From Actinomycetes bacterium (lineage in GTDB: Bacteria > Actinomycetota > Acidimicrobiia > Acidimicrobiales > RAAP-2), in contig JAJZMN010000185.1 of assembly GCA_021850345.1 (NCBI GenBank), positions 1 to 11,860 of the forward strand: a stretch of 11,860 bases of DNA, in the 5' to 3' direction. Within the stretch, counting starts at the first letter, position 1; every line of letters starts with the position of its first letter. The notes under the pieces are model-generated. The model was not told the origin of the DNA. It saw only the letters and a list, made by a program, of their open reading frames with translations, and ran no database searches. Position numbers and translations under genes: made by a program. Shown in pieces: positions 1-6,846 of the stretch.

Positions 1-85
1 CTCCGCCGTGTTCCTGCTCGTCATGTTCTCGGTCGACATCGTCGTCGGCCTCGCAAACCCGCGGCTGCGAGCTCAGGGCCGGTGA
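1..85 (+). CDS. DppB-like ABC transporter permease, C-terminal fragment
   Basis: Partial gene cut by the left window edge. The frame starting at base 2 reads 27 residues to a TGA at 83-85: a hydrophobic stretch (VFLLVMFSVDIVVGLANPRL) followed by a short basic tail. This is the usual end of the first permease (DppB/OppB type) of peptide/nickel-family ABC importers: the last transmembrane helix followed by a short cytosolic end with an N/D-P-R motif. The assignment rests mainly on context, because the next gene is an unmistakable DppC partner and starts inside this stop codon (GTG at 82, GTGA overlap), which implies translational coupling. Too little is present to judge substrate or completeness. 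Confidence 0.7.
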   Translation, partial: SAVFLLVMFSVDIVVGLANPRLRAQGR

Positions 86-960
86 CGACCCCAGCGCTCG
101 GACTCGAGTCCGGGGCACCTTCTCACGTCCGGTCGCGACTGGCGCGCCTTTCGTGGCGCGAACTTGTCGGTGGGGCCGGCGTCGCCGCCTTCGTGCTCGC
201 AGCGCTGCTCGCCGGGATCGTCAGCCCCGACTCCCCCGATGCGCTTTCGATCGGGAGCCGGCTGCAGGGTCCTTCGGCCGCCCATCTGCTCGGGACGGAC
301 CAGCTCGGTCGGGACCTGCTGAGCCGCATCCTCTACGGCCTGCGCCCCTCGCTCGAGTCCGGTTTTGCGGCGATCGCGCTCGCGGCGGTCGTCGGTGTCG
401 TGCTTGGCCTCCCGTCGGGCTACTTCGGCTCGGTGTTCGACACTTTGGTGACGAGGATCCTGGACCTTCTCGTCGCATGGCCCGCAATCTTCCTCGCGCT
501 CGCGATCGTGCTCCTCCTTGGCACCGGAGAGGCGCAGGTCATCATTGCGATCGGCCTGGCAGAGGTGCCGGTCTTCTCGCGTCTCGTGCGCTCGATCGCG
601 CTGGTCGAGGCGCGCGCGGACCACGTGGTGGCGGCGCAGGCGGCCGGCGCGTCATCGTTGCGGATCATGGGCCGGCACATCTTCCCCTTCGTTGTCGCGC
701 CGCTCGTCGTCCAGTTCGCGATAGCGGCGCCCCAGGCACTGGTTGCCGAGGCGTCTCTTAACTACCTTGGCCTCGGGACGCATCCACCCGCGCCCTCACT
801 CGGCGCGATGGTCAGCGAGGGCCAGAGCTTCCTCGCCTACGCCGCAGGCCCGGTCATCTTTCCGATCGTGGTCATCGTCGCCCTCGTCGTCTCACTCACG
901 ATCCTTGCTGACGGCCTCCAGGACCGCCTCGATCCGCACCGCGGAGGTGGGAGACGGTGA
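82..960 (+). CDS. DppC-like ABC transporter permease
   Basis: Inner-membrane permease, 292 residues, the usual size for DppC/OppC proteins. After a short cytosolic N-terminus there is a first membrane helix (about residues 30-48). The family hallmark follows, LLGTDQLGRDLLSRILYG (69-86), typical of the OppC N-terminal region. Further hydrophobic helices lie near 93-113, 127-147, 200-222 and 256-276. The EAA loop that docks on the ATPases is at about 177-195 (EARADHVVAAQAAGASSLR). The C-terminus LADGLQDRLDPH is also typical. The start is GTG at 82, overlapping the upstream stop; the ribosome site is weak, consistent with coupled translation. It would form the channel with the upstream DppB-like protein and be powered by the two downstream ATPases. 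The substrate cannot be read from the permease; the family carries peptides, nickel and oligosaccharides. No substrate-binding protein lies in the window, so it may be upstream. Confidence 0.93.
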   Translation: MTTPALGLESGAPSHVRSRLARLSWRELVGGAGVAAFVLAALLAGIVSPDSPDALSIGSRLQGPSAAHLLGTDQLGRDLLSRILYGLRPSLESGFAAIALAAVVGVVLGLPSGYFGSVFDTLVTRILDLLVAWPAIFLALAIVLLLGTGEAQVIIAIGLAEVPVFSRLVRSIALVEARADHVVAAQAAGASSLRIMGRHIFPFVVAPLVVQFAIAAPQALVAEASLNYLGLGTHPPAPSLGAMVSEGQSFLAYAAGPVIFPIVVIVALVVSLTILADGLQDRLDPHRGGGRR

Positions 961-1967
961 GGGTGAGCGCCGCCGCCGGGCCAATTGCGGCCCAGGGAAG
1001 CGAGATCGTCCTCGAGGCGCAGAACCTGCGGGTGCGGATCGGCACGCGCAACGAGGCGCGCCATCTCGTGCGGGGCGTTTCGCTGACTCTGCGACGCCGC
1101 CGCACGCTTGCGCTCGTCGGCGAGTCCGGATCCGGCAAGACGCTCACCGGTCTTGCAATGATGGGGCTCACCCCGCCGGGGACCGCGATCGAGGCGGACC
1201 GGCTGCGGATCGGTGAGAGCGACCTCAGCCGCCTCGGCGAGGCCGACTTCGCCCGCGTGCGTGGCCGGCGCGTCGCGATGGTCTTCCAGAACCCCATGGT
1301 GGCGCTCAACCCGGTGCTGCGCATCGGGCACCAGTTCGCCCAGGTGCTCACCGAGAACCTCGGTGTTTCACGTGCCCATGCGCGCAGCCGCGCCCTCGAA
1401 CTGCTTGAGTCAGTGCGGGTCGCAGACGGCGCACGTCGTCTCGGCCAATATCCCTTTGAGATGTCCGGGGGCATGCTCCAGCGCATCATGCTCGCGCTCG
1501 CGCTCTCTGCCGAGCCCGACGTCCTCATCGCGGATGAGCCGACGACGGCGCTCGATACCACGCTCCAGGCGCAGATCATGGCGCTTCTCGCCGAGCGCCA
1601 GGAGCAGGTCGGGATGGGTGTCGTCCTCGTCTCCCACGATCTCGGTCTCGTGGCCGGTGTCGCTGACGAGGTCGACGTCATGTACGCGGGACGCGTCGTA
1701 GAGCGCGCGCCGACGCGTCAGATCTTCTCGACACCGCTGCACCCGTACACCCAGGCACTGCTTCGCACGGTGCGCGAGATCGCGTCGCCGACGACGTCGA
1801 GGCTCTCCCCGATCCCGGGTTCGCCACCGCGCCTCGACCTCATCACCCCGGGCTGCCCGTTCGCCCCGCGCTGCCCGTTCGTCGTGCCCGAGTGCACGAC
1901 CGCGCTGCCCTCGCTGCGCGTCGTCGAAGCGGACCACGAGGCCGCGTGCCACCGGGTGGGCTCATGA
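957..1967 (+). CDS. DppD-like ABC transporter ATP-binding protein
   Basis: Cytosolic ATPase, 336 residues, one of the paired nucleotide-binding subunits of a peptide/oligosaccharide-type importer. Visible motifs: Walker A GESGSGKT (55-62), ABC signature MSGGMLQR (169-176, the DppD variant of LSGGQ), Walker B with D193-E194, and the H-loop H227 in VSHDLG. The C-terminal oligopeptide-transporter extension has four cysteines spaced C-x5-C-x6-C-x17-C (C300, C306, C313, C331); in family members of known structure this region carries an iron-sulfur cluster. The start is GTG at 957 (GTGA overlap with the permease stop), with GGAGG nine bases upstream. A second GTG at 963 is possible and changes only two residues. 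The gene overlaps the next by ATGA, so the set is one operon. Confidence 0.93.
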   Translation: MRVSAAAGPIAAQGSEIVLEAQNLRVRIGTRNEARHLVRGVSLTLRRRRTLALVGESGSGKTLTGLAMMGLTPPGTAIEADRLRIGESDLSRLGEADFARVRGRRVAMVFQNPMVALNPVLRIGHQFAQVLTENLGVSRAHARSRALELLESVRVADGARRLGQYPFEMSGGMLQRIMLALALSAEPDVLIADEPTTALDTTLQAQIMALLAERQEQVGMGVVLVSHDLGLVAGVADEVDVMYAGRVVERAPTRQIFSTPLHPYTQALLRTVREIASPTTSRLSPIPGSPPRLDLITPGCPFAPRCPFVVPECTTALPSLRVVEADHEAACHRVGS

Positions 1968-2986
1968 GCGGGGACGGCGAGGTGCTTCGCTCGCCGTCTT
2001 TCGTTGAGGTCTCCGATCTCGTGGTGCAGTTCCGCGTGCGCTCGCGCGGCGTCGGGTCGCGCGCTGCGGTGGTGCGCGCCGTGGACGGCGTGTCACTCAG
2101 CGTCTCGCGCGGCGCGACCGTCGGGCTGGTCGGGGAGTCAGGCTCCGGCAAGAGCACCTTCGGACGGGCGCTTCTCCGGTTGACCCCGGCGACGGCGGGC
2201 TCCGTGGTCTTTGAGGGGCGGGAGGTGCTCGGTGCCGGTCGCGACGCGCTGGACCTGCTGCGCCGACGCGCGCAGATGGTGTTCCAGAACCCGATCGGAA
2301 GCCTGAACGCCCGCATGCGCGTCGGACGGATCGTGCGGGAGCCGCTCGACATCCAGAAGATCGGCAACCGGGCAGAGCGCAGCCGGAGAGTGCGGGAACT
2401 CCTCGAGCAGGTCGGCCTCCCCCCCGATGCCGCGCGCCGCTACCCCCATGAGTTCTCGGGCGGTCAGCAGCAGCGGATCGCGCTCGCGCGGGCGCTCGCG
2501 TCGTCGCCGTCGCTCATCGTTTGCGACGAACCGGTCGCGGCACTCGACGTGAGCGTCCAGGCCCAGGTGCTCGAGCTCATGAAGGACGTTCAGCATGCGA
2601 CTGGCGTGTCGTACCTGTTCATTGCTCACGACCTCAACGTGGTGCGGCATCTCGCGCATGAGACCTATGTCATGTACCTCGGCGCCGTGGTCGAGCGGGG
2701 TCTCAGCGCGTCGCTGTTTGCCCGGCCGCGTCATCCCTACACCCAGGGACTCGTCGCAGCGACCCCCGTCGCCGATCCCGAGGGCGCCGCGCCGCGGCCT
2801 CTCCTGCGCGGCGAGATCCCGAGCCCGACGGAGGTTCCCTCCGGCTGCCGCTTCCGCACTCGCTGTGCCTTCGCACGCGCGCGCTGCAGCGACGAGATGC
2901 CAACGCTGACGCCGACACCGGACGGTGGCGCGGTGGCGTGCCACTTCTGGAAGGATCTACCTCCGTTCGACTTGCGTCCGGCATGA
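1964..2986 (+). CDS. DppF-like ABC transporter ATP-binding protein
   Basis: Second ATPase of the importer, 340 residues from the ATG at 1964. The frame is open 24 codons further upstream, but ATG 1964 overlaps the dppD-like stop as ATGA and is preceded by GGTGGG, so it is the better start. Walker A GESGSGKS is at 57-64, the signature FSGGQQQR at 164-171, Walker B LIVCDEP with D188-E189, and the H-loop at H222. The C-terminal extension repeats the same cysteine spacing as the partner (C295, C301, C308, C326). The two ATPases would pair as a heterodimer under the DppB/DppC channel. It is the last gene of the operon seen here; about 400 bases without a credible gene follow. Confidence 0.93.
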   Translation: MSGDGEVLRSPSFVEVSDLVVQFRVRSRGVGSRAAVVRAVDGVSLSVSRGATVGLVGESGSGKSTFGRALLRLTPATAGSVVFEGREVLGAGRDALDLLRRRAQMVFQNPIGSLNARMRVGRIVREPLDIQKIGNRAERSRRVRELLEQVGLPPDAARRYPHEFSGGQQQRIALARALASSPSLIVCDEPVAALDVSVQAQVLELMKDVQHATGVSYLFIAHDLNVVRHLAHETYVMYLGAVVERGLSASLFARPRHPYTQGLVAATPVADPEGAAPRPLLRGEIPSPTEVPSGCRFRTRCAFARARCSDEMPTLTPTPDGGAVACHFWKDLPPFDLRPA

Positions 2987-3277
2987 TCCTGTCGAGTGCC
3001 GCGGTCCGTCGAGACCCCCCGGTGAGGTCACGGCATCTTCCTGCGGTCAGCACGATGATGAGCGTCCCCCGGCGCGTCGGCGCTCTGAAGGTGCGCCCGG
3101 CGGTCAGTTCCGCGGGACCGGTCCCGAGTGGCGCACCGTGGCGTTCCGACACGTCGAGCAACGCCGAGCGGGAAGCAGCGTGGCCTTGCAGGTCCGCGAA
3201 ACAGGACCCGACGACGGCGCCGCGACCGCCACGCGCCGCCGACGGGATGATCCGTGCACGCGCGCCCAGCTTGCGAC

Positions 3278-3316
3278 CGATCCCCGGGTTGTGTGGGAAG
3301 TGACCCGTCGGGATCG
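3278..3316 (+). terminator. strong stem-loop, possible Rho-independent-like terminator or leader structure
   Basis: CGATCCC (3278-3284) pairs with GGGATCG (3310-3316), and immediately inside CGGGT (3285-3289) pairs with ACCCG (3303-3307). A two-base bulge (TC, 3308-3309) interrupts the 3' arm and the loop is 13 bases. That gives 12 GC-rich pairs. There is no T-run after it, so it is not a classic intrinsic terminator, although many high-GC actinobacteria use hairpins without U-tracts. It lies about 290 bases after the importer operon and 75 bases before the GntR start, so it could end importer read-through. Confidence 0.4.
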
Positions 3317-3367
3317 CTAGCGGGCGGCGCGAGAGGGCGCAGCTGCATTCCCGGGAAGGGCGGCAGA

Positions 3368-3389
3368 TAGGATGATCGATGTCCTACAA
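3368..3389 (+). promoter_or_regulatory. -10 box and FadR-type operator-like site of the GntR gene
   Basis: TAGGAT at 3368-3373 matches the TAnnnT -10 pattern of high-GC bacteria; no good -35 is visible. ATGTCCTACAA (3379-3389) fits the T-N-G-T-N3-A-C-N-A consensus of FadR-subfamily GntR regulators except for its first base, with a symmetrical TGT/ACA core. It would sit on the expected transcription start, three bases before the GntR ATG, so autorepression is the natural reading. This is one site seen by eye, not a scored motif. Confidence 0.4.
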
Positions 3390-3391
3390 AG

Positions 3392-4300
3392 ATGAGCGTG
3401 CAGGAGAGCACAGATGCTCAGGCAAGGCTGTCTCCACGGATCGGCGCGCGCCGTGACGTGTCGCGTCCCCCGCGTCGGAACCGCGCGGCACCGGACGGCC
3501 AGATGACCGTCAAGCGACCGCGCACCGACGAGGTCGCTCCGCGTCCGACGAGGCGCCCCCCTCGAGTGCGCTCCGGCTCGTCGCTTGATCTGCAGGAGCG
3601 GGTCAAAGAGCTCATCCTCGAGAGCAGGCTTCCCGCGGGCCACCCCCTGCCGACCGAGTTCGAGCTCATGGAGCGGCTCAACGTGAGCCGCAACCCGCTC
3701 CGCGAAGCGTTGAAGGCGCTTCAGGCAGTGGGGATCGTCGAGGTTCGGCGTGGCTTCGGGATGTACGTCGGCAAGATGTCCCTTGGCGGCCTTGTCGACG
3801 AGCTCACTTTTCACGGACGTCTCTCCCTCCAGACGAGCCGGGAAAGCCTCCTTCATCTCGTCGAGATGCGCGAGATCCTCGAGCGCGGCCTCATCGAGTA
3901 CCTCCTCGAGCTGCGCGGTGCCCTTGATTTGACCGAGCTGGCGGCCGTGCTCGCGCAGATGGAGGAGGAGGCCGTCAGCGGGGCGCACTCCGACGAGACC
4001 GACCGCGCCTTCCATGAGTTCCTCTACGCACGTCTCGGAAACCCGCTTGTCAGCCAGGTGCTCGGAGCCTTCTGGGATGCATTCCACGAACTGCAGAACC
4101 AGCTCCCGCCGATCGACGAAGAGCCGCTCGAGATGGTACGCCGCCATCGGCATATCTACGAGGCCGTCCGCCGCCGTGATCACAAGGGCGCAGTCGCGGC
4201 CATGGCCGAGCATTTCGAAGGCATTCGCGCGCGTCTCGCCACTTCGCCCGCAAACGCGCTCACGGGCACGTCGCGGCGTTCGCGCGAGTCTCCCGTCTAG
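3392..4300 (+). CDS. GntR-family transcriptional regulator, FCD (FadR) type
   Basis: Cytosolic DNA-binding regulator, 302 residues from ATG 3392. The winged helix-turn-helix spans about 66-126, with the recognition-helix segment LNVSRNPLREALKALQAVGI (96-115). The all-helical FCD ligand domain follows (about 148-283) and keeps the usual metal/ligand residues D204 and H208 (DRAFHEF), H252 (RHRHI) and H274 (MAEHF). FCD regulators commonly sense small carboxylates (lactate, gluconate, hexuronates, fatty acyl compounds); the ligand here is unknown. The first ~65 residues are an Arg/Pro-rich extension ahead of the DNA-binding domain, longer than usual. An internal ATG at 3503 (residue 38) is an alternative start, and neither has a clear ribosome site. 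The gene follows the importer operon on the same strand with its own apparent promoter, so it may control the importer, itself, or both. Confidence 0.88.
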   Translation: MSVQESTDAQARLSPRIGARRDVSRPPRRNRAAPDGQMTVKRPRTDEVAPRPTRRPPRVRSGSSLDLQERVKELILESRLPAGHPLPTEFELMERLNVSRNPLREALKALQAVGIVEVRRGFGMYVGKMSLGGLVDELTFHGRLSLQTSRESLLHLVEMREILERGLIEYLLELRGALDLTELAAVLAQMEEEAVSGAHSDETDRAFHEFLYARLGNPLVSQVLGAFWDAFHELQNQLPPIDEEPLEMVRRHRHIYEAVRRRDHKGAVAAMAEHFEGIRARLATSPANALTGTSRRSRESPV

Positions 4301-4634
4301 CGCCCGACACCCCCTCTCCGCTCACCGAACCGCGTGCGGGGACCTCCGCGGCAACGCGCCGTCCTGGTGGTCGGCACCAGATTGAGGTAGATGCACGTGA
4401 GGTGGTGCGACAGTGCCGGTGTGGCGACGCGTCGAGGCCGCGTGGGTACGGCAGGGGCCGATGCGCTGCATCGCGCGGCCGAAGGGAATCGACGGGATGC
4501 ACCCTGTCGCCTGCACGGCCCCCGAAGCGGCCGCGGCTCCGCTCAAGGCGAAAGGCACCGTGTGAGCGGGATCGCCACGTTGCCGGTGCCGGCGTCGCGG
4601 CTGCCGGCAGGCGACCGCGGCGCGCGCCACGGGA
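4301..4634. other. intergenic region between convergent genes
   Basis: About 334 bases between the ends of the GntR gene (plus) and the nagA-like gene (minus). I see no gene: the open frames are Arg-rich, lack ribosome sites and match no family I recognise. A perfect 7-base-pair hairpin (TGCCGGC at 4587-4593, GCCGGCA at 4603-4609) lies 26 bases past the nagA-like stop. A bidirectional termination zone is expected between convergent genes, but no T-tracts are present. Confidence 0.55.
4587..4609 (-). terminator. hairpin downstream of nagA-like gene
   Basis: TGCCGGC and GCCGGCA form a perfect 7-pair stem with a 9-base loop, 26 bases after the stop of the nagA-like gene. It is GC-rich with no U-tract on either strand. 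The position fits a transcription end or mRNA 3' stabiliser, but GC-rich hairpins this short also arise by chance in such DNA. Confidence 0.3.
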
Positions 4635-5789
4635 TCAGGTCTCTCGCGAGTGCACAATACGACCGCCGATGATCGTGTGACGCACCGAGAAGCGTCCACC
4701 CTCTTGATCGATGATGACGAGGTCCGAGAAGGGGTGCGGCCGATCGATCTCTGCCCGTTGGCCGAGACCGATGAGACGACCCGGATTCATCGTCGCCATG
4801 CGCAGCACAGCGGCCGGCGCAAGACCAGCGGAGCCTATCGCCCAGTTCACGCAGTCCAGCAACGAGGACCCGGACCCCGCGAGATAGGGGGTGCCGGCGA
4901 GCGCGACCCGTCCGTCGGCGTCGACGGTGACGCGACCGCCGACCGTGAAGTCGTAGACGCCGGTCGGAAGGCCTGCCGCGGCGACTGAGTCGCTGATGAG
5001 GATCGAGCGGCTCGTGCCCTTTGCACGGATCATTGCAACAAAGGCATCGGACGGTAGGTGCCGGCCGTCTGCGATGAAGCTCGCGCTCAAGCGATCTTCA
5101 GCGAGCTGGGTCCAGATGTAGTTGGGATGGCGCGGTAGCTCGGCGTGCGCGCCGTTGCCGAGGTGCGTCGAGAGGCGGGCGCCCGCCTCGACAGCGTTGC
5201 GGATCTCATCGCGCGTGGCGCCGGTGTGCCCGATCGCGCACAGCACGCCCTGTCGGCGCAGCGCCGCGATGTAGCCGGGCGCCCCTGGGCTCTCCGGCGC
5301 GATCGTCACGATCCGTACGAGCGCGCCTCCCGAGCGTTGCCAGCGTGCGAATTCCGCGACATCAGGGGCACGGATGTACCGGGCGTCGTGCGCCCCTCTC
5401 GGACCGTCGTCGAGCGCGAGGGAGGGTCCTTCGACGTGGACGCCGGCGATCGTGTGGGCGACGAGCGGGTCTTGCCGGCGCGCTTCGGCGATGACCGACA
5501 GCGACCGGCAGATGCGCTCCTCCGGCCCGGTGACGAGAGTCGGACAGAAGGTCCCGACACCCGCCCTCCACTCCCTGGTCACGAGCTCGCGCACGTCGGC
5601 GACGCTGAGGTCCTCCGCGTTGAAGTCGAAACCGCCGTACCCGTTCACCTGGAGGTCAATGAGAGCCGGGGAGACGACTGGCAGGTCGCCGGGTGGGGCG
5701 TCGAGGTCGGTGACCGAGGTGACCCGACCGTCGGTGAGGTCGAGGGCGACAGTCCGGTCACGAGGTGTCCGCGCGACCAGGCGGCTCAC
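4635..5789 (-). CDS. nagA: N-acetylglucosamine-6-phosphate deacetylase (NagA-like)
   Basis: Amidohydrolase-fold enzyme, 384 residues, usual for NagA, which removes acetate from GlcNAc-6-phosphate to give glucosamine-6-phosphate in the cytosol. The first strand has DLQVNGYGG with Q47 and N49 in place of the HxH of two-metal amidohydrolases, the single-metal pattern of E. coli NagA. Metal ligands are visible as E120 (HVEGP), H188 (IGHTGAT) and H209 (STHLGNG); H244 (ADGRH) suits substrate binding and D267 (ISDS) is the catalytic aspartate. The C-terminus (FSDLVIID, then IIGGRIVH) is typical. The start is doubtful: GTG 5789 has no clear ribosome site, and ten in-frame codons upstream of it (after a TGA) contain no NTG although they read plausibly as a NagA N-terminus. 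It is the last gene of the minus-strand set; a 234-base gap separates it from the SIS gene. A related deacetylase for another amino sugar cannot be excluded. Confidence 0.88.
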   Translation of the reverse strand: MSRLVARTPRDRTVALDLTDGRVTSVTDLDAPPGDLPVVSPALIDLQVNGYGGFDFNAEDLSVADVRELVTREWRAGVGTFCPTLVTGPEERICRSLSVIAEARRQDPLVAHTIAGVHVEGPSLALDDGPRGAHDARYIRAPDVAEFARWQRSGGALVRIVTIAPESPGAPGYIAALRRQGVLCAIGHTGATRDEIRNAVEAGARLSTHLGNGAHAELPRHPNYIWTQLAEDRLSASFIADGRHLPSDAFVAMIRAKGTSRSILISDSVAAAGLPTGVYDFTVGGRVTVDADGRVALAGTPYLAGSGSSLLDCVNWAIGSAGLAPAAVLRMATMNPGRLIGLGQRAEIDRPHPFSDLVIIDQEGGRFSVRHTIIGGRIVHSRET

Positions 5790-6023
5790 GTGCGCGCTCG
5801 TGAGGTAGATCCGACGTCAGAACTGCGGCGTGCGGTCACGCGGCAGAGGGCTCCCGGGCCCTGGTACCCCTGACGGGAGCGATGGCCCAACTCGCGCACT
5901 GCCTCCGCGCCGCCAGAAGAGGAGTTACCTCCCGCCCCCCGTTGGGCCAAGCACACGACCCCGCGGTCGGCCAGCGAGCCGAGCGGCTGACATCGCGACG
6001 TCATGTTGTCACCTGTTGCGGGC
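5790..6023 (-). other. gap between SIS-domain gene and nagA-like gene
   Basis: 234 bases on the transcribed side between two co-directional genes whose upstream neighbours are much more tightly spaced. No promoter matching TTGACn-17-TAnnnT is visible on the minus strand. An inverted repeat GCTCCCG/CGGGAGC (arms 5850-5856 and 5874-5880, 17-base spacer) lies about 60 bases before the nagA-like start and could be a hairpin in the mRNA. Open frames here look non-coding. Confidence 0.45.
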
Positions 6024-6812
6024 TCACAGCCACCGCATCCTGTCCCTCAGGGGCGCGAGGAGGCGCTTGGTCACGTCGTCACCGCCCGGCGCGTTGCCAC
6101 TGCGCAGCACCGGGGGCGCGATCCCTGCTTCGGCGAGCAGGATGATTGCGCAGGAGACGATGCTGTTCAAGGCGAAGGCACCGGCAAAGGTCGAGATCGG
6201 GGCGAACCTCTGCTCGACCGCCTCATGCTGCATCACCGCGTCCCCAACGGGAATGCAGGTGTCGACATGAATATCGACGATGTCGTGGAGGTTGGCCTTC
6301 GAGGGGTGACGTGCGGGGTGGTCGGCGGTGGTCGACTCTGCATGGAGACGGGATGAGACACCGATCACGGTCGCGCCGAGCTCGTGCGCCCGCAGGGTCG
6401 CGTCGATCACGACCGCGTTGATGCCGTAGGCATTGACGAGGATCAGAAGATCTCCGACGCCGAGACGATTGTCATCGATGACGATTCGGCCATAGCCGGG
6501 GAGCCGTTCGATGGCCATCGAGCGCAGCGCGCCGCTGGACATGAGGGTTCCGTCGTCGAGGATGGCGCTGATGTTCGCGAGCCCCCCCGCTCGGAAGAAG
6601 ATCTCCTGGGCGGCGAGGGTCGAGTGGGCGCCCGGTCCGTAAACGTAGACGACTCCGCTTTCGGCGACCTTCTGTGCGACGGCCGTGCCAGCCCGCAGGA
6701 TTGCGTCGGCCGAGGTCGAGCGCACAGTCTCGAGATGCTGTGAGATCACATCCCGGTAGTCGGTGAGAAACGCGCGGGCGCGCGCGGTCGCGGTCTCGGT
6801 CGAGAGATCCAA
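6024..6812 (-). CDS. SIS-domain phosphosugar-binding protein, UPF0309-like
   Basis: Cytosolic sugar-isomerase-domain protein, 262 residues from a TTG start at 6812. The frame is open upstream to 6983 but would run into the nagB-like gene; AAAGGAG seven bases before this TTG decides the start. It resembles the uncharacterised UPF0309 family over most of its length: a glycine-rich first loop (VYGPGAHSTLAAQEIFFRAGGL, residues 57 onward), then LMSSGALRSMAIERLPGYGR (90-109), and the conserved tail of PISTFAGAFALN (205-216) and IAPPVLRSGNAPGGDD (231-246). SIS proteins bind phosphosugars for isomerisation, etherase or sensing roles. The loop that normally carries the SxSG phosphate-contact motif reads VNAYGIN (126-132) here. 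It sits 34 bases after the nagB-like gene and before nagA, so an amino-sugar phosphate is the likely ligand; the reaction is unknown. Confidence 0.85.
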   Translation of the reverse strand: MDLSTETATARARAFLTDYRDVISQHLETVRSTSADAILRAGTAVAQKVAESGVVYVYGPGAHSTLAAQEIFFRAGGLANISAILDDGTLMSSGALRSMAIERLPGYGRIVIDDNRLGVGDLLILVNAYGINAVVIDATLRAHELGATVIGVSSRLHAESTTADHPARHPSKANLHDIVDIHVDTCIPVGDAVMQHEAVEQRFAPISTFAGAFALNSIVSCAIILLAEAGIAPPVLRSGNAPGGDDVTKRLLAPLRDRMRWL

Positions 6813-6819
6813 TGCAGTT

Positions 6820-6826
6820 CTCCTTT
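6820..6826 (-). promoter_or_regulatory. ribosome binding site fixing a TTG start
   Basis: AAAGGAG on the minus strand, seven bases before TTG 6812. This is the clearest Shine-Dalgarno sequence in the window and selects a TTG start for the SIS-domain gene over the longer open frame, whose extra 57 codons would overlap the end of the nagB-like gene and have no family resemblance. Confidence 0.75.
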
Positions 6827-6846
6827 CGGGGGCTACGCACACGGCG

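Larger units (their letters stand above)
2987..3391 (+). other. intergenic region between importer operon and GntR gene
   Basis: About 405 bases with no convincing gene. Open frames on both strands are Arg/Pro/Ala-rich, have no ribosome site and resemble no family I know. It does hold structure: a perfect 14-base palindrome at 3113-3126 (CGGGACCGGTCCCG), a long imperfect hairpin at 3278-3316, and the control elements of the GntR gene at 3368-3389 (listed separately). The palindrome could fold as a short hairpin or bind a dimeric protein; nothing else supports either. Confidence 0.6.

Noticed and set aside
1892..1963. 24-codon upstream extension of the DppF-like frame
   Set aside because: It overlaps the DppD cysteine region in another frame; ATG 1964 gives the standard ATGA overlap and a normal N-terminus.
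2938..3303. open frames of 121-131 codons between the importer operon and GntR gene
   Set aside because: No ribosome site, overlap with the DppF end, and composition of random high-GC translation.
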